The notes: generated by a model from the sequence alone, not told the origin. Counted from the first letter of the stretch, positions 20,619 through 29,809 are shown. The stretch: DNA of 64,000 nucleotides from Thiomicrospira sp. WB1 (GCF_001507535.1 NZ_LQBN01000002.1:186001-250000), one strand, 5' to 3'. Made by a program: numbers and translations.

Positions 20619-23162
20619 ATGGCGTTTAAACCAGCGGTTTTTAAAAAAGACAAGGCGCATTCCGAAGACACGGAAGATCTGACCGAAGCGCCCATGAACG
20701 TTCACTGGCTGGTCAAAGACACCATTTTTCTGGTGTGTTCCGCATTGGCGCTGTTCATGTTTGCGGTGCTGTTTACCTACCATCCGGATGACCCCGCCTT
20801 TGATACCGTGGCCACCATCACGCTGATTCATAACGTAGGCGGCTACACCGGTGCCTGGCTGTCGTCGTTCATGCTCTATTTTCTGGGGCTGTTTGCCTTT
20901 CTGATTCCGGTGGGGCTGCTTATTTCAGCGGTGGTAACGCTCAAAATCCGGGTCGGCCGGGACGTTAACCTCAATCGTTTTTTCGGCAGTCTATTCGGGC
21001 TGGTGCTGATGGTGATTGCCGGTTCGGGACTGGCCACCCTGTATCTGGAGCCGGATCTGGGCTGGGTGGTGTTGCCATTTTCCGGCGGCGGAGTGCTGGG
21101 GTATGAGTTGTCCAGTTGGTTGAAAACCCAGATTGATTTGCTGGGCACCACGCTGGTGTTGCTGACGGTGTTTGTGCTCGCGTTCAGCCTGTTCACCAGT
21201 TATTCTTGGATGACCATTATGGATCGAACCGGTCAGCTTGCCAGATGGATTTTTGACCAGGCCTGGCAACAAGGTTCTCAGGCGTATGACTGGGCCAAAG
21301 CACAGCAGTCTGCCGCCTCAGGCACGACAGCCAAACCCGCCGAAGCGAGCGGGTCCAACGACAAGGCAACGTCTGAACGAAATGGTCCGGCAATTATTCT
21401 ACCCTCTGAGCCGGATGAGCAGGGCAAACCCGGCAAACCGCGCGTGATCGCGGCGCTGGCCAAAAAAGTAAAATCCAAAACGCCCAAGCTGGACCTGGAT
21501 GAAGACGCCGATGCATCCACAGCGGCGTCCGGCAAAGACCCGAAGTTGTCCGCGAAAGCCACCTCGAAATCATCGGCCTCGGACACCTCTGCTAAATCGG
21601 AGAAAACCGGCGCGTCCGGCGTGACTGTAAAAAAACGGGCGGCGGCCAGTGAGACGGTGCCTGACCAAAGCGCCGGGGAACTGCCCGGGGTGGAACTCTT
21701 GTCGCCAGTGCCGAACTATGACGAAGGCTTCAGCGACGACGAGCTCAAATCGCTCTCCGCTCAACTGGAAGAGCGGCTGAAAGAATTCGGGGTCAGTGTG
21801 CAAGTGGAAGCGGTGCAACCCGGGCCGGTGGTCACCCGGTTTGAGGTGTTGCCCGCGCCGGGCGTGAAGGTCAACCAAATCAATAACCTGTCCAAGGATC
21901 TCGCTCGCGTGCTCTCGGTGAAATCGGTCCGGGTGGTGGATGTGATCCCCGGTAAGTCGGTGGTGGGCATTGAAATCCCGAACGATGAGCGCGAAGTGGT
22001 GAGTTTTCGCGAGATGATCGCTTCGGAGACCTTTCAAAAAGCCAAGTCACCACTGACGGTGGCCTTGGGCAAAGACATTTCCGGCAAGCCGGTGGTGGCG
22101 GACATCGCCAAAATGCCGCATTTGCTGGTTGCTGGGACCACTGGCTCGGGCAAATCGGTCGGGGTCAACAGCATGATTCTGAGCATGCTTTACAAAAGCA
22201 CGCCGGAAGAAGTGCGCATGATCATGGTGGACCCGAAGATGCTGGAATTATCGGTGTATGAAGACATTCCGCATCTGCTGACGCCGGTGGTGACCGATAT
22301 GTCGGAGGCGGCCAATGCGCTGCGTTGGAGCGTGTTTGAAATGGATCGGCGTTATCAGTTGATGGCCAAACTCGGGGTGCGCAACATCGCCGGCTTTAAC
22401 GCCAAAGTCCAGGGCGCGATCGATGACGGCGACCCCATTGTGGACCCGCTCTACAAACAGAGCGCCAATTTCGGTATGGACAGTTCGGAACCGCCGCCGA
22501 CGTTGGAGCCCTTGCCTTACATTGTGGTAGTGGTGGATGAGTTCGCTGACATGATCATGGTGGTGGGCAAAGAAGTTGAGCAGTTGATCGCGCGGATCGC
22601 GCAGAAAGCGCGGGCGGCGGGAATTCATCTGATTCTGGCGACCCAGCGCCCGTCGGTGAATGTGATCACCGGGCTGATCAAGGCCAATATTCCGACGCGG
22701 ATTTCGTTTATGGTGAACACCAAAATCGATTCGCGCACCATCCTGGACCAGGGTGGGGCGGAAGAATTGCTGGGCATGGGGGACAGCCTGTATATGCCGC
22801 CAGGCACCGGCTCGCCTAAGCGGGTACATGGGGCGTTTGTTTCCGATGAAGAGGTGCATGCCGTGGCCGACTTTGTTAAGTCGCAGGGTGAGCCACAGTA
22901 TCTGGAATCGGTGACCCAGGGGCCGCAGAGCGACGCTGGCGATACCCTGGAAAAAGATGCCGAGCAGGATGCTTTGTACGATCAGGTGGTCGCGTTTGTG
23001 ATTGATAACCAGAAGGTATCGGTGTCCTCCGTCCAGCGCCATTTTAAAATTGGCTATAATCGCTCCTCCCGCATTGTCGAAGCCATGGAAAAAGCAGGCA
23101 TTGTCTCGCCCATGAAGGGCAATGGCGGGCGCGACGTGCTGGTCCCTAAATCACAGGAATGA
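20619..23162 (+). CDS. ftsK: DNA translocase FtsK
   Basis: Septum-anchored hexameric DNA pump that clears chromosome termini and activates XerCD at dif, 847 residues. Four hydrophobic segments at roughly 30-190 form the membrane domain. A linker of low complexity follows (about 225-350, rich in Ala, Ser, Lys, Thr, including a KATSKSSASDTSAKSEKT stretch). The motor has Walker A AGTTGSGKSVGVNSM near 506-520 and Walker B YIVVVVDEFADMIM. The C-terminal gamma winged helix (SVSSVQRHFKIGYNRSSRIVEAMEKAGIV) reads KOPS. A near-perfect copy (11 of 12) of the iterated palindrome lies at 21256-21267. Confidence 0.97.
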   Translation: MAFKPAVFKKDKAHSEDTEDLTEAPMNVHWLVKDTIFLVCSALALFMFAVLFTYHPDDPAFDTVATITLIHNVGGYTGAWLSSFMLYFLGLFAFLIPVGLLISAVVTLKIRVGRDVNLNRFFGSLFGLVLMVIAGSGLATLYLEPDLGWVVLPFSGGGVLGYELSSWLKTQIDLLGTTLVLLTVFVLAFSLFTSYSWMTIMDRTGQLARWIFDQAWQQGSQAYDWAKAQQSAASGTTAKPAEASGSNDKATSERNGPAIILPSEPDEQGKPGKPRVIAALAKKVKSKTPKLDLDEDADASTAASGKDPKLSAKATSKSSASDTSAKSEKTGASGVTVKKRAAASETVPDQSAGELPGVELLSPVPNYDEGFSDDELKSLSAQLEERLKEFGVSVQVEAVQPGPVVTRFEVLPAPGVKVNQINNLSKDLARVLSVKSVRVVDVIPGKSVVGIEIPNDEREVVSFREMIASETFQKAKSPLTVALGKDISGKPVVADIAKMPHLLVAGTTGSGKSVGVNSMILSMLYKSTPEEVRMIMVDPKMLELSVYEDIPHLLTPVVTDMSEAANALRWSVFEMDRRYQLMAKLGVRNIAGFNAKVQGAIDDGDPIVDPLYKQSANFGMDSSEPPPTLEPLPYIVVVVDEFADMIMVVGKEVEQLIARIAQKARAAGIHLILATQRPSVNVITGLIKANIPTRISFMVNTKIDSRTILDQGGAEELLGMGDSLYMPPGTGSPKRVHGAFVSDEEVHAVADFVKSQGEPQYLESVTQGPQSDAGDTLEKDAEQDALYDQVVAFVIDNQKVSVSSVQRHFKIGYNRSSRIVEAMEKAGIVSPMKGNGGRDVLVPKSQE

Positions 23163-23204
23163 CTCGTGAGCACTGAGACAAGCCCCAAACACAAGGAAAT
23201 GTGC

Positions 23205-23867
23205 ATGCAACTGGCTTTCTTTTTTCGTTCGGTTTTCGGACGCAGAGTGGCGCAGGCGTTCTTGGCTGCGCTGGTATGGAGCAACGCAACCAGCGCAATG
23301 GCGCGTCAGGCCGACATCGGTTATCTGGATGACTTTCTGGCCTCGTTAAATACCTATCAGGCCGAATTTGTGCAAACCCAGCCGGATGAGTCCACGTTTT
23401 CACAGCACCGTTCAGAAGGCCATTTTGTACTGGAGCGGCCCGGCCTGTTGAAATGGGTGTACGAATCGCCGACGCCTCAGACCATTGTGGTGGATGGTCA
23501 GAATGTCTGGATCTGGGACAAGGATCTGGACCAGGTCACGGTTCAGGCACTCAATGAGCTGGAACGGGATTTTCCATTGAGCTGGTTGCTCTATGACGCG
23601 CCTTTGACCGAGCGTTTTACCATCATCGCCGGTTCGGTCAAAGACGGCGTGCACTGGTTTAATCTGGCGCCACGTGAAGGCACTTTCTTCCAGAGTCTGG
23701 AAATCGCGCTGGATGAAAAAGGTCGGCTGGTGCAGCTCTGGATGTATCAATCCAGTGACAATGTGACCAAAGTGCGATTTGAAAACATTGAGCAGAACCA
23801 ACCGGTGTCGATGGACCAGTTTCAGTTTGAGCCTCCCAAAGGCGTGGACGTGCTTGGGTTGGAATGA
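23205..23867 (+). CDS. lolA: Outer-membrane lipoprotein carrier LolA
   Basis: Periplasmic chaperone that carries lipoproteins from LolCDE to LolB, about 220 residues with its signal peptide. The ATG at 23205 is chosen because AAGGA at 23193-23197 precedes it and it yields a standard signal (MQLAFFFRSVF...FLAALVWSNATSAMA). Family features: FLASLNTYQAEFVQTQ, SEGHFVLERPGLLKWVYESPTPQTIVVDGQNVWIWDKDLDQVTVQ and the C-terminal FQFEPPKGVDVLG. It lies between ftsK and rarA as in E. coli and overlaps rarA by four bases. Confidence 0.93.
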   Translation: MQLAFFFRSVFGRRVAQAFLAALVWSNATSAMARQADIGYLDDFLASLNTYQAEFVQTQPDESTFSQHRSEGHFVLERPGLLKWVYESPTPQTIVVDGQNVWIWDKDLDQVTVQALNELERDFPLSWLLYDAPLTERFTIIAGSVKDGVHWFNLAPREGTFFQSLEIALDEKGRLVQLWMYQSSDNVTKVRFENIEQNQPVSMDQFQFEPPKGVDVLGLE

Positions 23868-25243
23868 TGATGGAGTTTCAGGCCTATCAACCCCTCTCGG
23901 ACCGACTGCGTCCCAGTCAATTGAGCGAGTACGTCGGCCAGGGTCATCTGCTGGGGCCGGGTAGAGCGCTTTCGCGCATGTTTGATAGCGGGCGGCTGCA
24001 TTCGATGATTTTCTGGGGGCCGCCGGGTACCGGCAAGACGACGTTGGCGCGCCTGATCGCGCACCAGTCCCAGCTGCAGTTTTTGAGTCTTTCTGCCGTG
24101 CTGGATGGGGTCAAAGAGGTGCGTCAGGCGGTGGCGCAGGCGCAAAAACAACGCGAACAGTTCGGGCAGGGCACGTTGCTGTTTGTGGATGAGGTGCACC
24201 GGTTCAACAAGGCGCAGCAGGACGCTTTTTTGCCCTATGTCGAAGACGGGACGTTTGTTTTTATCGGTGCGACCACGGAAAACCCGTCGTTTGAACTTAA
24301 CAATGCGCTCTTGTCCCGTGCCAGAGTCTATGTGCTGCGCTCACTGGAAGCCGCCGATCTCAAACATGTGCTGGAACGGGCGCTGACGCTGCTGGCACAG
24401 GATTTGGGCCAGTCTCTGGTGTTGACGCAGGAGGCAGAGACGGCGTTGATTGACTACGCCGATGGGGATGCACGCCGTCTGTTGAATGTGCTGGAGCAAT
24501 CCGTCGATTTTGCCGAACCGATGACGGAGCTTAACACCGAAGAGACTTTGCCGCCGACCCAAAATCAACCAGGCCTGGTGGTTTTGACCCTTGCGCATTG
24601 CAAAGAGGTCTTGCAGGGCGGGGTGCGGCGTTTTGATAAAGGCGGTGAAGCCTTTTATGACCAGATTTCAGCCCTGCACAAAAGTGTGCGCGGGTCAGCG
24701 CCGGATGCGGCACTGTACTGGCTGACACGCATGCTCGATGGCGGGGTGGATGCGCGTTATCTAGCCCGGCGCTTGATTCGCATGGCGAGCGAAGAGATCG
24801 GCAATGCCGATTTGAAAGCCTTGGGGGTTGCGGTGGATGCCGCCGAAGCCTATGAGCGATTGGGATCCCCCGAAGGCGATCTGGCTCTGGCTCAAGCCGC
24901 CGTCTATCTGGCGGTCGCGCCCAAATCCAACGCGGTGTACAGTGCCTACAAATCGGCCTTGCAGGATGTGAAAACCCACGGTTCGGACGAGGTGCCGTTG
25001 CATTTGCGCAATGCTCCGACCAAGCTGATGAAACAACTGGATTATGGCGAAGGCTATCGTTACGCGCATGACGAACCCGAGGCTTATGCAGCGGGTGAAA
25101 GCTACTTTCCGGAAACCATGCCCGAGCGGCGCTATTATCAGCCGGTTGCCCGTGGCCTGGAAATCAAAATCATTGACAAGCTGCAGCGACTGGCGCAAAT
25201 GGATCAGGCCTCCACACGGCAGCGGCGCGATCGGGAGCACTGA
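23864..25243 (+). CDS. rarA: Replication-associated recombination protein RarA (MgsA)
   Basis: AAA+ clamp-loader-like ATPase acting at stalled forks, 459 residues (E. coli 447). Walker A GPPGTGKTT at 52-60, Walker B LLFVDEVHRFNKAQQDAF, sensor GATTENPSFELNNALLSRARVY, then the tetramerisation domain with ALYWLTRMLDGG and LRNAPTKLMK. It starts with three successive ATG codons overlapping the lolA stop; 23870 may be the real one. A perfect iterated palindrome at 24568-24579 lies in the gene in a variable loop (residues NQPGLVV between two conserved domains). Confidence 0.95.
   Translation: MMMEFQAYQPLSDRLRPSQLSEYVGQGHLLGPGRALSRMFDSGRLHSMIFWGPPGTGKTTLARLIAHQSQLQFLSLSAVLDGVKEVRQAVAQAQKQREQFGQGTLLFVDEVHRFNKAQQDAFLPYVEDGTFVFIGATTENPSFELNNALLSRARVYVLRSLEAADLKHVLERALTLLAQDLGQSLVLTQEAETALIDYADGDARRLLNVLEQSVDFAEPMTELNTEETLPPTQNQPGLVVLTLAHCKEVLQGGVRRFDKGGEAFYDQISALHKSVRGSAPDAALYWLTRMLDGGVDARYLARRLIRMASEEIGNADLKALGVAVDAAEAYERLGSPEGDLALAQAAVYLAVAPKSNAVYSAYKSALQDVKTHGSDEVPLHLRNAPTKLMKQLDYGEGYRYAHDEPEAYAAGESYFPETMPERRYYQPVARGLEIKIIDKLQRLAQMDQASTRQRRDREH
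24568..24579. repeat. Iterated palindrome ACCAGGCCTGGT, copy 5 (inside rarA)
   Basis: Perfect 12-mer with AAAATCA on the left and GGTTTT on the right, the same right flank as the copies at 19468, 47590 and 60370. The encoded peptide falls in a stretch between conserved RarA blocks, as if an insertion was tolerated there. Confidence 0.8.
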
Positions 25244-25651
25244 ATGGGATTGCATGGCACTCAACTGATTATGGTGGCGCTGGGTGGCGCCCTTGGGGCG
25301 TCGGCCCGTTTTGCGCTGTCTCACTGGGTGTATGCCTGGCTTGGGCGCGGGTTTCCCTGGGGTACCCTGGCGGTGAATGTGTTGGGCGCGTTTGTGCTGG
25401 GCTTTCTGGTGATGGCGTTTCTGCACAAGTGGCCGACCTCGGTGGAGGTCAAAACCTTCTGGGTCGTCGGTTTTCTGGGCGCGTTTACCACCTTTTCAAC
25501 GTTTTCGCTGGAAACCTATCAACTGATTCAGACGGCACACTGGTGGAAAGCCGGCGCTAACATCGCTTTGAATGTCGGGGTCACGCTGTTGGCCGTTGCC
25601 GCCGGGTTGGCGTTAGGGCGCTGGCTTTTTCACCCGTCTGCGGGCGCCTGA
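25244..25651 (+). CDS. crcB: Fluoride efflux channel CrcB/Fluc
   Basis: Small inner-membrane fluoride exporter, 135 residues, forming a dual-topology dimer. The family motifs are GGALGASARFALSHWVY, WGTLAVNVLGAFVLGFLV, FLGAFTTFSTFSLETYQLI; four hydrophobic segments can be seen. It begins immediately after the rarA stop (TGAATG), so it is in the lolA-rarA-crcB-serS operon rather than under a fluoride riboswitch of its own; there is no room for one. Confidence 0.95.
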   Translation: MGLHGTQLIMVALGGALGASARFALSHWVYAWLGRGFPWGTLAVNVLGAFVLGFLVMAFLHKWPTSVEVKTFWVVGFLGAFTTFSTFSLETYQLIQTAHWWKAGANIALNVGVTLLAVAAGLALGRWLFHPSAGA

Positions 25652-25673
25652 AAGAATTTTAAATTGCATATAA

Positions 25674-26984
<1,311 letters not shown>

Positions 26985-27046
26985 ATCATTGGACAGAGTC
27001 CAGTGTCATAAAACCGAAAAAAATCGGAAAATCCGGGCGCAGACGG

Positions 27047-27074
27047 TTGCAATTTCAAGTCAGCGCCCTATAAT
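27047..27074 (+). promoter_or_regulatory. Promoter of tRNA-Ser
   Basis: TTGCAA at 27047-27052 and a perfect TATAAT at 27069-27074, 16 bases apart, 12 bases before the mature tRNA 5' end. Confidence 0.8.
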
Positions 27075-27086
27075 ACCCACCCATCA

Positions 27087-27177
27087 GGAGGACTGGCTGA
27101 GCGGTCGAAGGCGGCGGTCTTGAAAACCGTTGTAGGTTAGTAGCCTACCTGGGGTTCGAATCCCTAGTCCTCCGCCA
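27087..27177 (+). tRNA. tRNA-Ser (UGA)
   Basis: 91-nt class II tRNA with a long variable arm. The acceptor stem GGAGGAC pairs with GTCCTCC, the discriminator is G and CCA is encoded. The anticodon loop CTTGAAA gives UGA, decoding UCN serine codons. The TTCGAAT T loop is standard. Confidence 0.97.
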
Positions 27178-27218
27178 TTTTTGTTGTGTGAGAGCTTAAA
27201 AATTCTGGCACATTTCGA

Positions 27219-27247
27219 TTGACAAAAACAGCGTCAATCACTACAAT
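27219..27247 (+). promoter_or_regulatory. Promoter of tRNA-Arg
   Basis: A consensus TTGACA at 27219-27224 and TACAAT at 27242-27247, 17 bases apart, upstream of the tRNA-Arg gene. A separate promoter means the two tRNAs need not be co-transcribed. Confidence 0.85.
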
Positions 27248-27262
27248 ACGCTTTCTTTTCAA

Positions 27263-27339
27263 GCGCCCGTAGCTCAATTGGATAGAGTACTCGGCTACGA
27301 ACCGAGCGGTTGGGGGTTCGACTCCTCCCGGGCGCGCCA
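27263..27339 (+). tRNA. tRNA-Arg (ACG)
   Basis: 77-nt tRNA including encoded CCA. The acceptor stem GCGCCCG pairs with CGGGCGC. The anticodon loop CTACGAA gives ACG (inosine at the wobble position after TadA), reading CGU, CGC and CGA. Confidence 0.97.
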
Positions 27340-27347
27340 TTATTCCG

Positions 27348-27386
27348 AAGGCCTGCAATGTGTTTTACATTGCAGGCCTTTTTTAT
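27348..27386 (+). terminator. Terminator after tRNA-Arg
   Basis: A 14-bp stem AAGGCCTGCAATGT / ACATTGCAGGCCTT with a short loop and six Ts. The A-rich left shoulder suits the convergent hvf operon less well. Confidence 0.9.
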
Positions 27387-27422
27387 TGCCTGTCTGATGC
27401 TCGATGCATTTTTCTTTTTTGT

Positions 27423-28274
27423 TTAAGGCCGCAAGTCGGTTTGGCCCGCCCGTTGCAGTTGTTCACTGTGAACGATGGGGTGGGGGGCCTCGGGCGCGGT
27501 GCAGATCAGCCATTGCTGCTCGATCCACTGTGGAATCAGCTGGGCGGCTGAAGTCATGATGTCTTCGCTTGTGAAGTCGGATTGCTCAGAAAGGGGCTGA
27601 CTCAGGGTTCCCACCATTTCTGAAACCGGTGTTGTGGCATTGGCAAACGCTCTGAGCAGTTGATACATGGGTGCCGTCAGTTCGGCGAAGTGGACTTTGT
27701 CTTCGCTATCCCGGTGGACCAGTAACCAGGTGGCTTCGGATTGAAGCGAATCATTGTGATCGCGCTGGCTGGAAATCCGATGCACCGGCGTTTGATAGTG
27801 CAAGGGCCAGACCAGCGGTGAGAGTGTCAGCACCGGGTCCTGGTCAATGCGTGGGGCTGGGAAGGGTGAGGGTTCAAATGGTTCAATGGACACGGCCAGT
27901 TCCACCCATTCATAGTGCGCGAGTTCTCCTAACATGGGTGTTTGCTTGAGTATCGGATGGTCGGTTTGGGCCAGAAACCGTAACCATTCCTGACCCAGTT
28001 TGTGAAAATAAGGTGTTTGGCTGCCATGGGTTTGCATGAAGCTGCGTACAAGCTCTTCCCATTGCGCGTCGCCCAGCCATTTTTTCATGACGGGGAACAT
28101 GCTCCCGAGCAACCCGTTAAAGTTGTTGAAAAAAAGCGATTCGTAGACGTTGAGGCGGCGTGTTTCAATGGTCGCGGCACCCGGTTGACTGGGATCGTAG
28201 GGTTGATCGGGATCGCGCAGGTGCCGGGCAAAGTGTTGCTGCAATCTCTGAAAAGCGGGTTGGTCTTTTGTCAT
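27423..28274 (-). CDS. HvfC/BufC-type RiPP maturation partner (DUF2063)
   Basis: 283-residue protein of the HvfC/BufC family (DUF2063 N-terminal domain), the recognition partner that brings the precursor peptide to the MNIO enzyme. The N-terminal signature is visible: FQRLQQHFARHLRD, TRRLNVYESLFFNNFNGLLGSMFPVMKKWLG and YFHKLGQEWLRFL. The C-terminal part (from about 160) looks like a winged-helix substrate-binding region with weaker conservation (TAPMYQLLRAFANATTPVSEMV). The ATG at 28274 begins two bases after the stop of the upstream hvfB-like gene, so the two are translationally coupled. It is the last gene of the hvfA-hvfB-hvfC operon and converges on the tRNA-Arg terminator. Confidence 0.85.
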   Translation of the reverse strand: MTKDQPAFQRLQQHFARHLRDPDQPYDPSQPGAATIETRRLNVYESLFFNNFNGLLGSMFPVMKKWLGDAQWEELVRSFMQTHGSQTPYFHKLGQEWLRFLAQTDHPILKQTPMLGELAHYEWVELAVSIEPFEPSPFPAPRIDQDPVLTLSPLVWPLHYQTPVHRISSQRDHNDSLQSEATWLLVHRDSEDKVHFAELTAPMYQLLRAFANATTPVSEMVGTLSQPLSEQSDFTSEDIMTSAAQLIPQWIEQQWLICTAPEAPHPIVHSEQLQRAGQTDLRP

Positions 28275-28276
28275 GA

Positions 28277-29128
28277 TCAACTGGCCTTTCTGTGTTGGCG
28301 GTTGGTCCAGCGTTCTTGTCGACGACGAATTTCTTCGACTTCTTCCATCAGTTCCGGAAACGGCGGGATGTTAAAGTCGCGCTCCAGTAAGGTCGGTTTC
28401 AGGCCATGGGTGTCGTAGGTGAAGTCGAGCAGTTCCCAGACTTCGGCCTGAATGTCCTGGCCATGCGTGTCCACTTTCAAGTCTTCGGCTTCGTCAAAAT
28501 GCCCGGCCATGTGCAGGTACATGATGCGCTCGCCGGGCATGCTTTCAATGAATTGCCGTGGGTCGTAGCGATGGTTGATGGCATTGACATAAGTGTTGTT
28601 GACATCCAGAAGCAGTCCACAGTCCGCCTCATCAATGACCGCATTGACGAACTCGGCCTCGCTCATGTCAGACTGCGTTTGAGCGTAGAAAGAGATGTTT
28701 TCAATGCCGATCTTCTGTTCAAGCGTGTCCTGAACCTGACGAATGCGATCGGCCACGTAATACACTGCTTCTTCGGTAAAGGGCATGGGCATCAGATCAT
28801 AGAGCAGGCCCTGTTCGTCGCCGCAGTAGCTCAAATGTTCGGTGTAGCAGTGAATGTCATGGCTGCGAAAAAACTGTTTCAGTTGTTGAAGATAATCGGT
28901 ATTCAGCGGGCGCGGCCCGCCCAGATCCAGCGACAGACCATGACAGGTAAAGGGAAAGCGTTCGGTCAGTCGGCGTAGGCCCTTGCCATAAGCCCCGCCC
29001 AGATCAATCCAGTTTTCGGGGGCGATTTCAAAAAAATCAATGACCGCGTCATCGGGCACTTGATGGATGAAATCGCGTCTCAAGCCAAGCCCAACGCCGT
29101 CGATCGGTTTGCGTCCAGTGTAGGCCAT
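28277..29128 (-). CDS. HvfB/BufB-type multinuclear iron oxidative enzyme (DUF692)
   Basis: 283-residue TIM-barrel enzyme of the MNIO/DUF692 family (MbnB relatives). In characterised hvf systems it oxidises Cys residues of the precursor to oxazolone-thioamide groups, using several iron ions. Metal-ligand motifs are all present: FFEIAPENW, TCHGLSLDLG, CYTEHLSYCG, GIENISFY, LLLDVNNTYVNAINH and YLHMAGHFDEA. The ATG follows AGGAG by six bases. The substrate is almost certainly the EGKCG-repeat protein encoded just upstream; a long hairpin separates the two genes. Confidence 0.9.
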   Translation of the reverse strand: MAYTGRKPIDGVGLGLRRDFIHQVPDDAVIDFFEIAPENWIDLGGAYGKGLRRLTERFPFTCHGLSLDLGGPRPLNTDYLQQLKQFFRSHDIHCYTEHLSYCGDEQGLLYDLMPMPFTEEAVYYVADRIRQVQDTLEQKIGIENISFYAQTQSDMSEAEFVNAVIDEADCGLLLDVNNTYVNAINHRYDPRQFIESMPGERIMYLHMAGHFDEAEDLKVDTHGQDIQAEVWELLDFTYDTHGLKPTLLERDFNIPPFPELMEEVEEIRRRQERWTNRQHRKAS

Positions 29129-29151
29129 GGTTGCTCCTAGCGGTTAATCAC

Positions 29152-29186
29152 CATCAGAAAACGCCTGTCGTCGGCGTTTTCTGATG
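29152..29186 (-). terminator. Intercistronic hairpin between precursor and maturase genes
   Basis: A perfect 14-bp stem CATCAGAAAACGCC / GGCGTTTTCTGATG with a seven-base loop, in the 92-base gap between the hvfA-like and hvfB-like genes. There is no T tract after it in the leftward direction, so it may act as a leaky terminator or an RNA-stabilising 3' end that keeps the precursor transcript in excess, a common layout for peptide-product operons. Confidence 0.6.
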
Positions 29187-29220
29187 ACAGGCGCGAAAGA
29201 CAAAGCGTTAAGGTTGTGGT

Positions 29221-29640
29221 TTAACGCCCGCCACACTTGCCTTCACCGCATTTACCTTCCATGTTTTTGCGTTCATAGCGTTCAGACATGCCGCCGCCGC
29301 ATTTGCCTTCACCACATTTGCCCTCGCCGCACTTGCCTTCCATCCCTTTGGCTTTGCCTTTTGCATGGTCGGGCATGCCGCCGCCGCATTTGCCTTCACC
29401 ACATTTGCCTTCGCCGCACTTGCCTTCTATGCCTTTGGCTTTGCCTTTTGCATGGTCGGGCATGCCGCCGCCACACTTGCCTTCACCGCATTTGCCTTCG
29501 GCCAGCACGTTTTCATAGCCTTGTTCCATTTTTTTGATGCCGAATGGGCTGTCTGAGGCCAACGCCTGGCCTGCAAAGGATGAAGCCGCGGCAGCACCGG
29601 CCAGTTTTAGAAAATCACGACGCGTTTTTGAATCACTCAT
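29221..29640 (-). CDS. HvfA-type RiPP precursor, ten EGKCG motifs
   Basis: 139-residue precursor of an oxazolone/thioamide-modified, probably copper-binding peptide. The N terminus has a twin-arginine motif (TRRDFLKLAG) and a hydrophobic signal ending in AGQALASD, so export appears to use Tat. The core (from residue 49) is made of EGKCG motifs in groups of 2, 3, 3 and 2, separated by GGMPDHAKGKAKG(I/M) or a variant spacer (GGMSERYERKN). All ten Cys (51, 56, 75, 80, 85, 104, 109, 114, 131, 136) lie in EGKCG motifs; there are none elsewhere. GAGGAGCC precedes the ATG. Frames on the opposite strand over this gene (LPSPHLPSP-like repeats) are shadows of the DNA repeat. Confidence 0.88.
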   Translation of the reverse strand: MSDSKTRRDFLKLAGAAAASSFAGQALASDSPFGIKKMEQGYENVLAEGKCGEGKCGGGMPDHAKGKAKGIEGKCGEGKCGEGKCGGGMPDHAKGKAKGMEGKCGEGKCGEGKCGGGMSERYERKNMEGKCGEGKCGGR

Positions 29641-29685
29641 GATGGGCTCCTCTGGTTGAGCATAAGAACGTTTAATGTTTAGTTA

Positions 29686-29725
29686 TATCAAATCTCATGA
29701 TACGCCGCTTCTGAAAGTAATCCAA
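29686..29725 (-). promoter_or_regulatory. Putative promoter and operator of the hvf-like operon
   Basis: Reading leftward, TTGGAT (29725-29720) and TATCAT (29702-29697) are 17 bases apart, about 60 bases before the precursor gene. The -10 overlaps an inverted repeat TATCA-N7-TGATA at 29686-29702 that could be an operator. This is inference from pattern only; the regulator is unknown. Confidence 0.35.
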
Positions 29726-29797
29726 GCCTAATAAAAGTATGGGTTTCAGCTACTTATCACATCAGCGTCTCAAGCGACATTGCCCGGCCGGTTTTTC

Positions 29798-29809
29798 ACC
29801 AGGCCTGGT
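29798..29809. repeat. Iterated palindrome ACCAGGCCTGGT, copy 6 (hvfA-tas divergent gap)
   Basis: Perfect 12-mer with TTTTTC on the left and AAGAAA on the right. It lies between two divergent genes, 62 bases before tas, where no terminator is needed, which argues that termination is not its only role. Confidence 0.85.

Noticed and set aside
29221-29500. CRISPR-like spaced repeats
   Set aside because: The repeated units are coding, directly adjoining and nearly identical throughout, with no unique spacers.
29184-29556. Repeat-rich open frames on the + strand (LHRI/LPSPHLPSP repeats)
   Set aside because: They are the complement of the EGKCG repeat gene; the minus-strand product has a Tat signal and matching maturation genes.
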